DNA from: Ureibacillus massiliensis 4400831 = CIP 108448 = CCUG 49529 | GTDB lineage: Bacteria > Bacillota > Bacilli > Bacillales_A > Planococcaceae | Direction of reading: 5' to 3' | NCBI RefSeq assembly: GCF_000772965.1 | Contig: NZ_JPVQ01000010.1 | Location: forward strand, 1 to 64,000 | Length of the DNA stretch: 64,000 nt | Shown here: positions 27,335 through 36,078 of the stretch, in pieces | Position numbering within the stretch: the stretch's first letter is position 1 | Layout of the letters: each line of letters opens with the position of its first letter | Position numbers and translations under genes: made by a program | Notes under the pieces: generated by a model | What the model was told of the DNA's origin: nothing | The model's input: the letters and a program-made list of their open reading frames with translations, nothing else | Databases searched by the model: none

Positions 27335-28479
27335 AGATTATAAGTTTAGAAACTTTTATAGTGCCACCACGATGGCTGTTTTTAAAACTGACCACTAATG
27401 AAGGAATTATCGGTTGGGGAGAGCCAGTTGTTGAAGGTCGTGCTGCAACAGTTAAAGCATGTGTTCACGAACTTGAATCTTATTTGATCGGAAAAAATCC
27501 TTTAAACATTGAGGGGATTTGGAACGAATTATATCGTGGTGGTTTTTATCGTGGTGGCCCAATTTTAATGAGTGCAATTGCTGGTATTGATCAAGCATTA
27601 TGGGATATTAAAGGGAAATTTTATAATGCTCCAGTATCAGATTTAATAGGAGGAGTTTGTCGCGAGAAGACGCGAGTTTATTCTTGGATTGGTGGCGATC
27701 GTCCAAATGATATTTTAGAGCAAGCCAAAAATGCGCATAAAAACGGTTTTACAGCAATAAAAATGAATGCAACGGAAGAATTACAATTTATTGATAATTA
27801 TTCAAAAATCGATAGTGTCATAGAGCGTGTGGCAATCATACGTGAAAATTTAGGTAAGGATTTTGGGATTGGAATTGACTTCCACGGACGAGTTCATAAA
27901 CCGATGGGAAAAGTTTTAGCTAAAGAGTTAGAACAATTTCATCCAATGTTTATAGAAGAGCCCGTTTTACCAGAAAATAATGAAGCCTTACGTGAAATTG
28001 CTCATCATACAAATATCCCAATTGCAACTGGTGAAAGAATGTACTCTCGTTGGGATTTTAAACAAATTCTAGCGGATGGATATGTTGATATAATACAACC
28101 TGATTTATCTCATGCAGGCGGTATTACAGAATGTAAAAAAATAATTTCTATGGCTGAAGCATACGATGTTGCAGTAGCACCACATTGTCCATTAGGTCCA
28201 ATTGCATTAGCTTCTTGCTTACAAGTAGATGCAACAAGCTACAATGTATTTATTCAAGAACAGAGCTTGGGAATTCATTACAACGTAGGAAACGATATTT
28301 TAGATTACTTAGTTGATCCAAATGTATTTCAATATAATGATGGTTTTGTCCATAATTTGAATAAGCCTGGACTGGGTATAGAAATTAACGAAGATTACGT
28401 ACGTGAAATGGCTGTAATCGGGCATGAATGGAAAAATCCAGTTTGGCACCATACGGATGGAACGATTGCTGAATGGTAG
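27331..28479 (+). CDS. dgoD: D-galactonate dehydratase-like enolase-superfamily enzyme
   Basis: A 382-residue mandelate-racemase-type enzyme with the length and motifs of DgoD: WGEPVVEGRA, the capping loop GGFYRGGPI, metal ligands in GIDFHGRVH, FIEEPV and ATGERMYSRWDF, then IIQPDLSHAGGIT and catalytic His in VAPHCPLGPIALA. It would dehydrate a galactonate-type sugar acid to 2-keto-3-deoxygalactonate for the KDG kinase and aldolase upstream. Other acid-sugar dehydratases in the superfamily share the fold, so the exact substrate (galactonate most likely) remains inferred. Confidence 0.82.
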   Translation: MKIISLETFIVPPRWLFLKLTTNEGIIGWGEPVVEGRAATVKACVHELESYLIGKNPLNIEGIWNELYRGGFYRGGPILMSAIAGIDQALWDIKGKFYNAPVSDLIGGVCREKTRVYSWIGGDRPNDILEQAKNAHKNGFTAIKMNATEELQFIDNYSKIDSVIERVAIIRENLGKDFGIGIDFHGRVHKPMGKVLAKELEQFHPMFIEEPVLPENNEALREIAHHTNIPIATGERMYSRWDFKQILADGYVDIIQPDLSHAGGITECKKIISMAEAYDVAVAPHCPLGPIALASCLQVDATSYNVFIQEQSLGIHYNVGNDILDYLVDPNVFQYNDGFVHNLNKPGLGIEINEDYVREMAVIGHEWKNPVWHHTDGTIAEW

Positions 28480-29144
28480 GAAATTACGATAAAAGCAAAA
28501 ATCTTGAACAAAAAAAGGCTGCAGCATTTAGAGCTGTTCAAATGGTTCAGGACAATTTGATTGTAGGACTAGGATCAGGGTCGACGATGCAAATTTTTGT
28601 TGATTTAATTTCAGAGCGTATAAAAAGAGAGCGTTTACATCTATCTTTTGTACCGGCTTCTAAGAAAATTGAAAAATATAGCTTACCTTTTGGTTTGAAT
28701 CTATTGGATATTAACTATGTTGATAGAATCGACATTGCCTTTGACGGTGCAGATCGTATCGATGAGCAAAACAATTTGATTAAAGGAGGAGGAGGCTCTT
28801 TATTTAGAGAAAGGCAGATTTTAGATATGGCTCAGTCAAGAGTGATTGTTGTAGATTCTTCAAAGTTTGTATCGAACTTTGCAAAAGAAATAATCCCAAT
28901 TGAAATCGTTCCATATAATTACAGGTGGACTGTCCATAAAATTAATCTATTAGGATTTATAGGCAATATCAGAGGTGAAGCAACTCCTTTTATGACTGAC
29001 AATGGTAATTATATTTATGACGCATATAATTTAAATAATTTTGACGTGACAGAAACCTATCATTCATTAAAATTAGTTGCTGGAGTTGTCGATGTAGGTC
29101 TATTTAAAGAAAATGATTATCAAATAATTTATTCGCATGAGTAA
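28473..29144 (+). CDS. rpiA: Ribose-5-phosphate isomerase A
   Basis: A 223-residue RpiA with GLGSGSTMQIFVDLI and the active-site segment DGADRIDEQNNLIKGGGGSLFRE. It interconverts ribulose-5-phosphate and ribose-5-phosphate. The start overlaps the dgoD stop by seven bases and the ribosome site is weak, so translation may depend on coupling. An RpiA in a sugar-acid cluster makes sense together with the 6-phosphogluconate dehydrogenase at 24802; together they move a C6 acid phosphate into the pentose phosphate pool. Confidence 0.9.
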   Translation: MVGNYDKSKNLEQKKAAAFRAVQMVQDNLIVGLGSGSTMQIFVDLISERIKRERLHLSFVPASKKIEKYSLPFGLNLLDINYVDRIDIAFDGADRIDEQNNLIKGGGGSLFRERQILDMAQSRVIVVDSSKFVSNFAKEIIPIEIVPYNYRWTVHKINLLGFIGNIRGEATPFMTDNGNYIYDAYNLNNFDVTETYHSLKLVAGVVDVGLFKENDYQIIYSHE

Positions 29145-29211
29145 AAACAAAATTACTATTTTGGAAAATTGTTGCAATTCTGTATTTTGAGAGTTAAAAT
29201 TTAATTGATTT

Positions 29212-29225
29212 TGAAAGCGATTTCT
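29212..29225 (+). promoter_or_regulatory. Candidate cre site before the second TRAP operon
   Basis: TGAAAGCGATTTCT matches the cre consensus TGWNANCGNTNWCA except for the last base. It lies about 20 bases before the 29244 operator-like palindrome and 70-85 before dctP. Confidence 0.55.
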
Positions 29226-29243
29226 AATCAATTTTCAAAACGC

Positions 29244-29262
29244 TGTTTTATAATGTAAAACA
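29244..29262. promoter_or_regulatory. Second copy of the 19-bp operator-like palindrome
   Basis: TGTTTTATAATGTAAAACA is palindromic with one mismatch and differs from the 24752 copy mainly at its ends and centre. It contains TATAAT (29249-29254), a perfect -10, so a bound repressor would mask the promoter of the TRAP genes. Confidence 0.6.
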
Positions 29263-29297
29263 AAGGGGAATTTAGAATGAACAAAGGGGGATTTAAA

Positions 29298-30332
29298 ATG
29301 AAAAAAGTGTTGTATTTAGGCTTATTATTAATGCTTTCGGTATTATTAGTTGCTTGTGGCAGCTCAGAATCATCCAATAATGGTAATTCTGCAGCGGGTG
29401 ATAGTGGTGAAAAGAAAGTACTACGAATTAGTTTAGGTTTAAATGACCAAACACCTCTTTACCAAAGTTCTTTGAAGTTCAAAGAGCTAGTTGAAGAAAA
29501 AACAGATTCACTGGAAGTTGAAGTATATCACTCAGGTCAAATAGCTGATGATCGTTCTGCAATTGAAATGCTTCAATTCGGTACACTAGAAATTACAATT
29601 CCTTCAACAGCACCATTTACAACTTTTGTTCCTGAATATGGAATATTCGACCTACCTTTCCTATTAACAGATACTAAAATAGTAGACTCCGTATTACAGG
29701 GGCCGTTTGGAGATAAATTAGCAGAAAAAGCTTCAAGTCAAGGGGTAATACAATTAGCTTGGTGGGAAAATGGTTTCCGTAACCTAACAAACAGTAAAAA
29801 ACCAATTAAAACGATTGATGATTTAAACGGCTTAAAAATCCGTACAATGGAAAATGAAATTCATCTTGCTGCGTGGTCTGCAATGGGTGCTAATCCAACA
29901 CCAATGGCATTCACTGAGTTATTTACAGCGATGCAACAAAAAACAATTGATGGGCAAGAAAATCCATATCCAACAATCCATTTAGAGAAATATCCAGAAG
30001 TTCAAAAGTATTTAACTGAAACAAATCATATTTACTCACCATTCATCTTTTTAATTAGCCAAAAAACTTGGGATGGTTTAACAGAAGAAGAACGTGAAAT
30101 CGTAAAAAATGCAGCAATCGAAGCTGGAGAGCATAACCGTAACTTATCCCGTGAAACAGCAGTTTCATCCTTAGAAGAATTAAAGGGCTTAATGGAATAC
30201 AACAAGATTGAAGGGGCAGAGTTAGAAGCGTTTAAAGCAGCTGTACAACCAGTTATTGAAAAATACAAGTCTACAATTGGAGAGGATTTCGTAAATGAAT
30301 TCCTAGCTGAAATTGAAAAAGCGCAGCAATAA
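29298..30332 (+). CDS. dctP: TRAP transporter substrate-binding lipoprotein DctP (sugar-acid type)
   Basis: A 344-residue solute receptor with a lipoprotein signal ending in LVAC (Cys20). ALEITIPSTAPFTTF, GNLKIRT-like GLKIRTMENEIHLAAW and FTELFTAMQQKTIDGQENP are classic DctP/TRAP signatures, including the Arg that binds the carboxylate. Two tandem ribosome-site/ATG pairs occur: one at 29277 (MNKGGFK) and one at 29298, which begins the real signal peptide. Membrane subunits follow. The ligand is most likely a hexonate, pentonate or uronate handled by this island. Confidence 0.9.
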   Translation: MKKVLYLGLLLMLSVLLVACGSSESSNNGNSAAGDSGEKKVLRISLGLNDQTPLYQSSLKFKELVEEKTDSLEVEVYHSGQIADDRSAIEMLQFGTLEITIPSTAPFTTFVPEYGIFDLPFLLTDTKIVDSVLQGPFGDKLAEKASSQGVIQLAWWENGFRNLTNSKKPIKTIDDLNGLKIRTMENEIHLAAWSAMGANPTPMAFTELFTAMQQKTIDGQENPYPTIHLEKYPEVQKYLTETNHIYSPFIFLISQKTWDGLTEEEREIVKNAAIEAGEHNRNLSRETAVSSLEELKGLMEYNKIEGAELEAFKAAVQPVIEKYKSTIGEDFVNEFLAEIEKAQQ

Positions 30333-30340
30333 TTTGGACA

Positions 30341-30374
30341 AATGAGAAATCGAGAATTTTCTCGATTTCTCATT
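30341..30374 (+). repeat. 34-bp perfect palindrome between dctP and dctQ
   Basis: The right and left 16-base arms (AATGAGAAATCGAGAA and its complement) are exact, with a two-base TT centre. It starts 9 bases after the dctP stop. Such hairpins after binding-protein genes usually stop most polymerases or protect the 3' end, so dctP is made in excess over the permease. Confidence 0.75.
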
Positions 30375-30401
30375 TCACTAATTTGGGGAAAGGATGCTTT
30401 T

Positions 30402-30914
30402 ATGACCTTAATAAAATGGTTAGATGAAAATATTGAAAGAACAATTTTATTGATTTTATTAGGTTTGATGTCGGTCGTAATTGTACTACAAGTGTTCATG
30501 CGATATGTTGCTCAAAATTCACTTAGCTGGTCAGAAGAATTAGCGAGATTTTGCTTTGTTTGGTTAGTTTATATAGGAATTAGCTATGGAGTAAAAAGAG
30601 CAAAACACATTCGTGTAGAGGCTTTATTATCGTTTTTGGGGAGAAAGGGTAAATATTTATTAAATATGGTATCCCTTTTGCTATTCTTAGTATTTGCTGT
30701 TTATGCAGTATACTACGGGTTCACAATCTATGAAGTTATTAGTCAAAGTGGTCAAAAAGCCCCTTCATTAGGCATTCCAATGTCCGTTATGTATTTAGGT
30801 ATGCCAATCGGGATGCTTCTTACAAGTATTCGTATAATACAGCGGATGTATCTTGAAACTAAAATGTTTATGAATAATGAAGAAATTGTCGATACAGATA
30901 TTCCGAAGTTATAA
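30402..30914 (+). CDS. dctQ: TRAP transporter small membrane subunit DctQ
   Basis: A 170-residue four-helix protein of the DctQ family with FMRYVAQNSLSWSEELARFCFVW and the basic RAKHIRVEALL loop. The frame is open from 30342 inside the palindrome, but AAAGGA at 30389-30394 sets the ATG at 30402. It couples with DctM. Confidence 0.88.
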   Translation: MTLIKWLDENIERTILLILLGLMSVVIVLQVFMRYVAQNSLSWSEELARFCFVWLVYIGISYGVKRAKHIRVEALLSFLGRKGKYLLNMVSLLLFLVFAVYAVYYGFTIYEVISQSGQKAPSLGIPMSVMYLGMPIGMLLTSIRIIQRMYLETKMFMNNEEIVDTDIPKL

Positions 30915-30928
30915 GGGGGGTAATATAG

Positions 30929-32194
30929 ATGGGAGTTACCATATTTGTAGCATTTGCTATTTTACTAGTTTTAACCGTACCAATTGGTATCGCACTTGGT
31001 TTATCGGCAATAGTTGCAATCCTGATTCATGGAGCTATTCCGATTGAATTTATAATGAAAGAATTAACGACTTCTGTTAACTCGTTCCCGTTATTAGCAA
31101 TTCCATTCTTTATTCTTGCTGGGGAAATTATGGGTAAGGGCGGTATTTCAAAACGTTTAATTGCAGTAGCGGAATCTTTAGTTGGTTCGGTAACAGGCGG
31201 ATTAGCTTTGACAGCAATCGTAACCTGTATGTTCTTTGCAGCCATTTCAGGTTCAGGTCCTGCTACAGTAGCAGCAGTTGGGAGTATTATGATTCCTGCA
31301 ATGGTTAAAAAAGGTTATGATATTAAGTTCTCTACTGCAGTAGTCGCTTCTGCTGGATCAATAGGGGTAATTATACCTCCATCAATACCAATGGTTATGT
31401 ACGGAGTATCTGGAAGTGTTTCAATCGGTGATATGTTTATGGCAGGAATATTCCCCGGAATTTTAGTTGGCTTAGGCTTAATGGTTTATGCGTATTACTA
31501 CGCGAAAAAGGCGGGATACAAAGGCACATCTGAAAAGACCTCCATTTCTAATATCGCTAAACAAATATGGCATGCAAAGTGGTCATTATTAATTCCAATA
31601 ATAATTTTAGGTGGGATTTATGGAGGAATCTTTACTCCAACTGAGGCAGCTGCGGTAGCAGTAGCAGTAGGCTTTATAATCGGTGTGTTTGTATATCGAG
31701 AATTAAAAATGAAAGATTTGAATGCAGTATTTGTTGATTCCGCTCTAATGTCTGCAACAGTTTTAATTATTGTAGGAAGTGCTACAGGATTCGGTAAATT
31801 GCTTACGATTGAACAAATTCCGAATAAAATAGCTAATAGTTTAATAGCATTGTCTGATGACAAGACTGTCATTATCTTATTAATTATTGTTTTACTATTA
31901 ATAGTAGGTTGTTTCATGGACACAATAGCTGCCATCATCATTTTAACTCCTATTTTATTACCAATTGCGACACAGGTTGGTTACGATCCAATCCATTTTG
32001 GTATTATCATGATTGTTGCATTAGCAATTGGATTTATTACTCCACCAGTAGGAGTTAATCTTTTTGTTGGAGCGGGTATTTCAGGAGTAAAACTCGAAGC
32101 TTTATCAAAAGCGGTTATTCCACTCATCATTGCCATGGTAATAGTTTTGTTAATTATTACATTTATTCCGTTTTTATCTTTAATTTTACTATAA
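30929..32194 (+). CDS. dctM: TRAP transporter large permease subunit DctM
   Basis: A 421-residue permease with about 12 hydrophobic segments. PFFILAGEIMGKGGISKRLI, AAISGSGPATVAAVGSIMIP and GIFTPTEAAAVAVAVG are conserved DctM landmarks. Uses the inward sodium gradient to bring in the acid captured by DctP. The ATG follows AAGGGGGG, 15 bases after dctQ. Confidence 0.9.
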   Translation: MGVTIFVAFAILLVLTVPIGIALGLSAIVAILIHGAIPIEFIMKELTTSVNSFPLLAIPFFILAGEIMGKGGISKRLIAVAESLVGSVTGGLALTAIVTCMFFAAISGSGPATVAAVGSIMIPAMVKKGYDIKFSTAVVASAGSIGVIIPPSIPMVMYGVSGSVSIGDMFMAGIFPGILVGLGLMVYAYYYAKKAGYKGTSEKTSISNIAKQIWHAKWSLLIPIIILGGIYGGIFTPTEAAAVAVAVGFIIGVFVYRELKMKDLNAVFVDSALMSATVLIIVGSATGFGKLLTIEQIPNKIANSLIALSDDKTVIILLIIVLLLIVGCFMDTIAAIIILTPILLPIATQVGYDPIHFGIIMIVALAIGFITPPVGVNLFVGAGISGVKLEALSKAVIPLIIAMVIVLLIITFIPFLSLILL

Positions 32195-32215
32195 ATAAAT
32201 TAGGAGGAGAATAAT

Positions 32216-34384
32216 ATGGCGTTTCCATTAGTAAAAAGTAGAATTAATCCATACAGTGAAAATGTGCAAGGGAAGGCAAATGAACCAATTACAGTTGCCG
32301 GACTTTTAGACAATGCAAAAAAGATACTTGGTCCATTTTATGAGGGGGGTAATCCTGACTGGACATTAGAAGAAGTTATTAATCGGTTAGAGAACAATGC
32401 ACCAAGAATTGCAATTATTGGTGGGTCTGCAGATCACCCAGCTCATATTATGGACTATATGACTTCTTCGAGAGCTGCCATTAGAATTTGGCAAAATGGT
32501 GGAGTGCCGTTTTATTTTTCTACTCCTGTAATGTGTGACGGAACTGCTCAGTCAAACCAAGGAATGAGTTATTCCCTTCAGAGCAGAAATGCTGTTGCTC
32601 AAATGATAGTGAACCAATTAGAGGCTCACAGTTATCATGGCGCTTTTGTTATTCAAGGGTGTGATAAGCAACCTTTAGGAGTTGTAAGTGGTTTGGCTCA
32701 TTTAGATACTCTTCGTAAGTCTCGTGGTGATGCACCATTCTTTGCAACATTTGCTCCGGCTCATGTATTAGTAGGTGGAACTATTCCTGAGGATGTTATA
32801 GAAAAGTTAAATTCAGTTTATGATAAAGCAGTTGCAATGGGGCATGAAGATATTGGAAACGATCTTAAGGATACAATGAGTTATATTTTACAATGTGCCG
32901 CGAATACGTCATTCCAAGGTGTATTTGAACGCGCGGTAGAAAAGAATATTATTACAAAAGAGGAACATAAATATTTAGAAATGCGCTTAGCAGCTGCTAC
33001 TTGTGATTCACAAGGTGGAGTATGTACATTCAATGGTACAGGGAATAGCTCACGTCATTTAGTTGCTGGTTTAGGATTAGTACACCCAGCAGTAGAGTTA
33101 TTAACGAGTCCGCCAAACCAACAACAGATAAACGCAGTAATTGATGCATTTGAGCATATGATTAATAAACCTGAGTTTGGTGTAGCTTCGCTAGTAAGTC
33201 AAAATATTCGTAATGGTATTCGAATTCATAGTGCCTCTGGTGGGTCGACAAACTTAATGATGCATATGGTTTCTGCAATGATATATGCGGGGTATGATTT
33301 TAGCTTATTTGACATTGAAAGCATCTTGAAGGAACAACCGATACCAGACTTATTTAACTATTCGTTAACGGAAGGACGAGACATTTTCGCATTAGCAATG
33401 CAATGTTGTAGTGGAGAAAGTCGTGGTATGGAGTCATTATTCCATGAATTACTGAACAACGGTATTAATATGGATGTAGATGCGTTAACAGTAACTGGGT
33501 CTAGCTGGAAAGAGAGACTTGTATATACAGATAATTTACCCGCAACAAATGTTAAAGATAACCCAGTTATTTTAAGCACACCCCGAAGACCGTTTAGTGG
33601 CGTTGATGTATTACGTGGAAATTTCTTCGAAAGTGCTGTAGTAAAAATTAGTGGAATGCCAACACCTCAATTAAATCAATTTGATAATAAATTATCAGTA
33701 GTCGTTTATTTCGATAATGAGGACGAGGCAAATAACAAATTACTTGATGTAACACTTCTGAATCAATATAAAGAAGCGAAAGTAATCAATGAGAACACAT
33801 TGCAGAAAATTGCTAAATATAATGCACCTGAGAAATATGAGGAACTTCAAAAGTTATCATATGATGAATTATTTGATCAAGTTATTAATTTAGGAATATT
33901 GAAAATTGCTGTAATTATTGCTGGGCAAGGCCCGGTAGCATTTGGTATGCCGGAAATGTTTACACCAATGCAGCATATTAATGCGAATCGAAAATTAAAG
34001 CGCATTTGTACTATTATTAGCGATGGCCGTTATTCGGGGGTAACTTATGGTGCAGCAATTGGACATATGACACCGGAAGCGTTAGAAGGAGGCGGTATAG
34101 GGTATCTAAAAACAGGTGACATCTTACATTTAAGATTACGAGAACAAAGAATTGATTTAGTCAATGTTGAAAATGACGAAATTTATTATGATAATTACAT
34201 TAAAGAGAGACCAGATCGAATAAAGTTATTTAATGAAAGAAAAGAAAAGATGAAAACAAGACAGAAGTTAGTTGCTGCAGCTAACCGAATGGTTGGTCAT
34301 ACAGATGCTTCAAGAGGAGTTGTACCAATTCAGGTTTATGAGGATGCAACTCGGAAATTTCAAAAAGAATATTCATTATATTAA
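32216..34384 (+). CDS. IlvD/Edd-family sugar-acid dehydratase (YjhG/YagF-like)
   Basis: A 722-residue dehydratase of the dihydroxy-acid/phosphogluconate dehydratase family, longer than IlvD (about 560) and nearer to the YjhG/YagF xylonate-dehydratase group. Probable Fe-S ligands are the Cys in MCDGTAQ, in GCDKQPLG and in CDSQGGVCTFNGTGNS. The C-terminal beta-barrel contains SDGRYSGVTYGAAIGHMTPEA. It likely dehydrates a pentonate or hexonate to the 2-keto-3-deoxy acid. The FAH and aldehyde dehydrogenase genes downstream suggest a Weimberg-type pathway. Substrate (for example xylonate or arabinonate) is inferred from family only. Confidence 0.8.
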   Translation: MAFPLVKSRINPYSENVQGKANEPITVAGLLDNAKKILGPFYEGGNPDWTLEEVINRLENNAPRIAIIGGSADHPAHIMDYMTSSRAAIRIWQNGGVPFYFSTPVMCDGTAQSNQGMSYSLQSRNAVAQMIVNQLEAHSYHGAFVIQGCDKQPLGVVSGLAHLDTLRKSRGDAPFFATFAPAHVLVGGTIPEDVIEKLNSVYDKAVAMGHEDIGNDLKDTMSYILQCAANTSFQGVFERAVEKNIITKEEHKYLEMRLAAATCDSQGGVCTFNGTGNSSRHLVAGLGLVHPAVELLTSPPNQQQINAVIDAFEHMINKPEFGVASLVSQNIRNGIRIHSASGGSTNLMMHMVSAMIYAGYDFSLFDIESILKEQPIPDLFNYSLTEGRDIFALAMQCCSGESRGMESLFHELLNNGINMDVDALTVTGSSWKERLVYTDNLPATNVKDNPVILSTPRRPFSGVDVLRGNFFESAVVKISGMPTPQLNQFDNKLSVVVYFDNEDEANNKLLDVTLLNQYKEAKVINENTLQKIAKYNAPEKYEELQKLSYDELFDQVINLGILKIAVIIAGQGPVAFGMPEMFTPMQHINANRKLKRICTIISDGRYSGVTYGAAIGHMTPEALEGGGIGYLKTGDILHLRLREQRIDLVNVENDEIYYDNYIKERPDRIKLFNERKEKMKTRQKLVAAANRMVGHTDASRGVVPIQVYEDATRKFQKEYSLY

Positions 34385-34393
34385 TTTTTCGAT

Positions 34394-34411
34394 CTCTTAA
34401 AAATTTAAGAG
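34394..34411. promoter_or_regulatory. Palindrome overlapping the ribosome site of the IclR gene
   Basis: CTCTTAAA-AA-TTTAAGAG is a perfect 8-bp inverted repeat whose right arm forms part of the AAGAGGTG ribosome site. It could be a translational hairpin or an autoregulatory operator. Confidence 0.4.
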
Positions 34412-34420
34412 GTGAATAAA

Positions 34421-35182
34421 ATGACATTAATCCAATCGATATCCCGTGCATTGGAAATTTTAGAACTATTTGATGAAAATCATCGTTCATTTAGCATTAA
34501 AGAGATAAGTACAAAACTAGATTTGAATAAAAGTACAGTTCATTCAATTTTAAAAACTTTAAAACATTATGGTTATATGAAGCAGGATTCTGAATCGGCA
34601 GAATACTCATTAGGTTGGCGTTTATATGAAAGAGGTAATCTGTTAATGAGTCAGATTGATATAAAGCCTATTGCACAAAAGTATTTAACAAAGCTGAATC
34701 AGCAAACGAATGAAACCGTCCATTTAGTTGTACGAGTTGATAGTGAAGCATTATATATAGATAAAATCAATGGTATTAACACTCTTGTGATATACTCTCG
34801 AATTGGTAAAAAGGTACCCTTACATTCAAGTGCGGTAGGGAAGGTATTAACGGCATATTTAAGTCAAATGGAAATTGACTCAATCTTTGAAAACTATGAT
34901 TTTAAACCAGCAACGAAGAATACAATTTTAAATTATGAAGATTATTTAACTGAGCTTGAGAATGTTCGTTTGCTTGGTTATGCAGTTGACAATGAAGAAA
35001 ATGAAGCAGGTATATATTGCTTAGCTATGCCAGTTTATGACTATACACAAAAGGTTGTAGCGGCAATCAGTGTATCGACTCCATTAGTTAATGTTACAGA
35101 AACGAAGAAAAAGGAAATTTTAGATTTATTATGTCAATGCACGTTCGATTTATCTATGGAACTTGGTTATAAAAAAGATTGA
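34421..35182 (+). CDS. IclR-family transcriptional regulator (KdgR-type)
   Basis: A 253-residue regulator with an N-terminal winged helix (SISRALEILELF ... FSIKEISTKLDLNKSTVHSILKTL) and a C-terminal IclR effector-binding domain (PLHSSAVGKVLTAYLS; GYAVDNEENEAGIYCLAMPVYD). AGAGGTG fits the ATG at 34421; an in-frame GTG at 34412 overlaps the ribosome site. In Bacillales and proteobacteria IclR relatives such as KdgR repress sugar-acid genes and respond to 2-keto-3-deoxy acids. It is the only regulator inside this island and the likely partner of the 19-bp palindromes. Confidence 0.88.
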   Translation: MTLIQSISRALEILELFDENHRSFSIKEISTKLDLNKSTVHSILKTLKHYGYMKQDSESAEYSLGWRLYERGNLLMSQIDIKPIAQKYLTKLNQQTNETVHLVVRVDSEALYIDKINGINTLVIYSRIGKKVPLHSSAVGKVLTAYLSQMEIDSIFENYDFKPATKNTILNYEDYLTELENVRLLGYAVDNEENEAGIYCLAMPVYDYTQKVVAAISVSTPLVNVTETKKKEILDLLCQCTFDLSMELGYKKD

Positions 35183-35195
35183 AAAGGAGATTACT

Positions 35196-36068
35196 ATGAA
35201 ATTTATTAGGTTTAATGATAAAGGTAACATTCGAAGTGCTTTAATTAATGAGGAAAACTTAGTATTTCCAATAGATTTTGACCAATATGTAGATTTCTTT
35301 TATTTCTTGAAAGACCAAGGTATTACAGCAAGTGACTATATTAAACAAAATAATCTTGCATCCATATCTATTAATCTTGAAGAACTTTCATATGTCTTAC
35401 CAATTGTACCAGAGGAAATTTGGGCATCAGGTGTAACGTACTTAAAAAGTAAGGAAGCAAGAAACTTCGAAGTAAAGAATGCAAACAAACAAATTGAATC
35501 AACATTTTATGACAAAGTTTATGATGCAGAACGTCCAGAGATTTTCTTGAAATCTACTGCGCGACGTATAGTTGGACCATTAGCTGAGTTATATATTCGT
35601 AATGATTCCAATTGGCAAATTCCTGAGCCAGAACTAACTTTAATTATTGGTAAAGATGAGGATATTATTGGTTTTACATTAGGTAATGATATGAGTTGTC
35701 GTGATATCGAAGGTGAAAATCCACTTTATTTACCACAAGCAAAAATTTGGAAGAATTCATGTTCAATCGGCCCATCTATATTGATGCCTGAAGGAATTGA
35801 AGACCCTTATGAATTAGATATTACTTGCCGGATTTTTAGGAATAATGAACTGCAATTTGAAGGATCTGCATTCATCAATCAATTAAAAAGAAGATTAGAT
35901 GAGTTAGTAAAATATTTAGTCTATGAAAACGATATTGTTCCAGGTACTGCATTAATGACAGGTACATGTATCGTTCCTCCCAATGAGTTCACACTTGAAA
36001 AAGGTGATCGTATTGAAATATCTAGTACAAAAATAGGTGTCTTAGTAAATAATATTACAAGAAATTAG
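35196..36068 (+). CDS. FAH-fold 2-keto-3-deoxy-acid dehydratase-like protein
   Basis: A 290-residue FAH-family protein. Metal ligands lie in [11 protein letters not shown], and [22 protein letters not shown] is the variant signature of the subgroup found with sugar-acid pathways, different from the cyclase-linked FAH at 4911. In the Weimberg pathway an FAH-fold enzyme (2-keto-3-deoxy-pentonate dehydratase) makes 2-oxoglutarate semialdehyde, and the next gene encodes the matching type of dehydrogenase. AAAGGAGA sets the ATG at 35196; the frame is open to 35163 inside the regulator gene. Confidence 0.78.
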   Translation: MKFIRFNDKGNIRSALINEENLVFPIDFDQYVDFFYFLKDQGITASDYIKQNNLASISINLEELSYVLPIVPEEIWASGVTYLKSKEARNFEVKNANKQIESTFYDKVYDAERPEIFLKSTARRIVGPLAELYIRNDSNWQIPEPELTLIIGKDEDIIGFTLGNDMSCRDIEGENPLYLPQAKIWKNSCSIGPSILMPEGIEDPYELDITCRIFRNNELQFEGSAFINQLKRRLDELVKYLVYENDIVPGTALMTGTCIVPPNEFTLEKGDRIEISSTKIGVLVNNITRN

Positions 36069-36078
36069 GAGGATTTTT

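Noticed and set aside
30032-30499. 155-residue antisense frame across dctP/dctQ
   Set aside because: Runs through the palindrome and two real genes, no ribosome site and no family resemblance.
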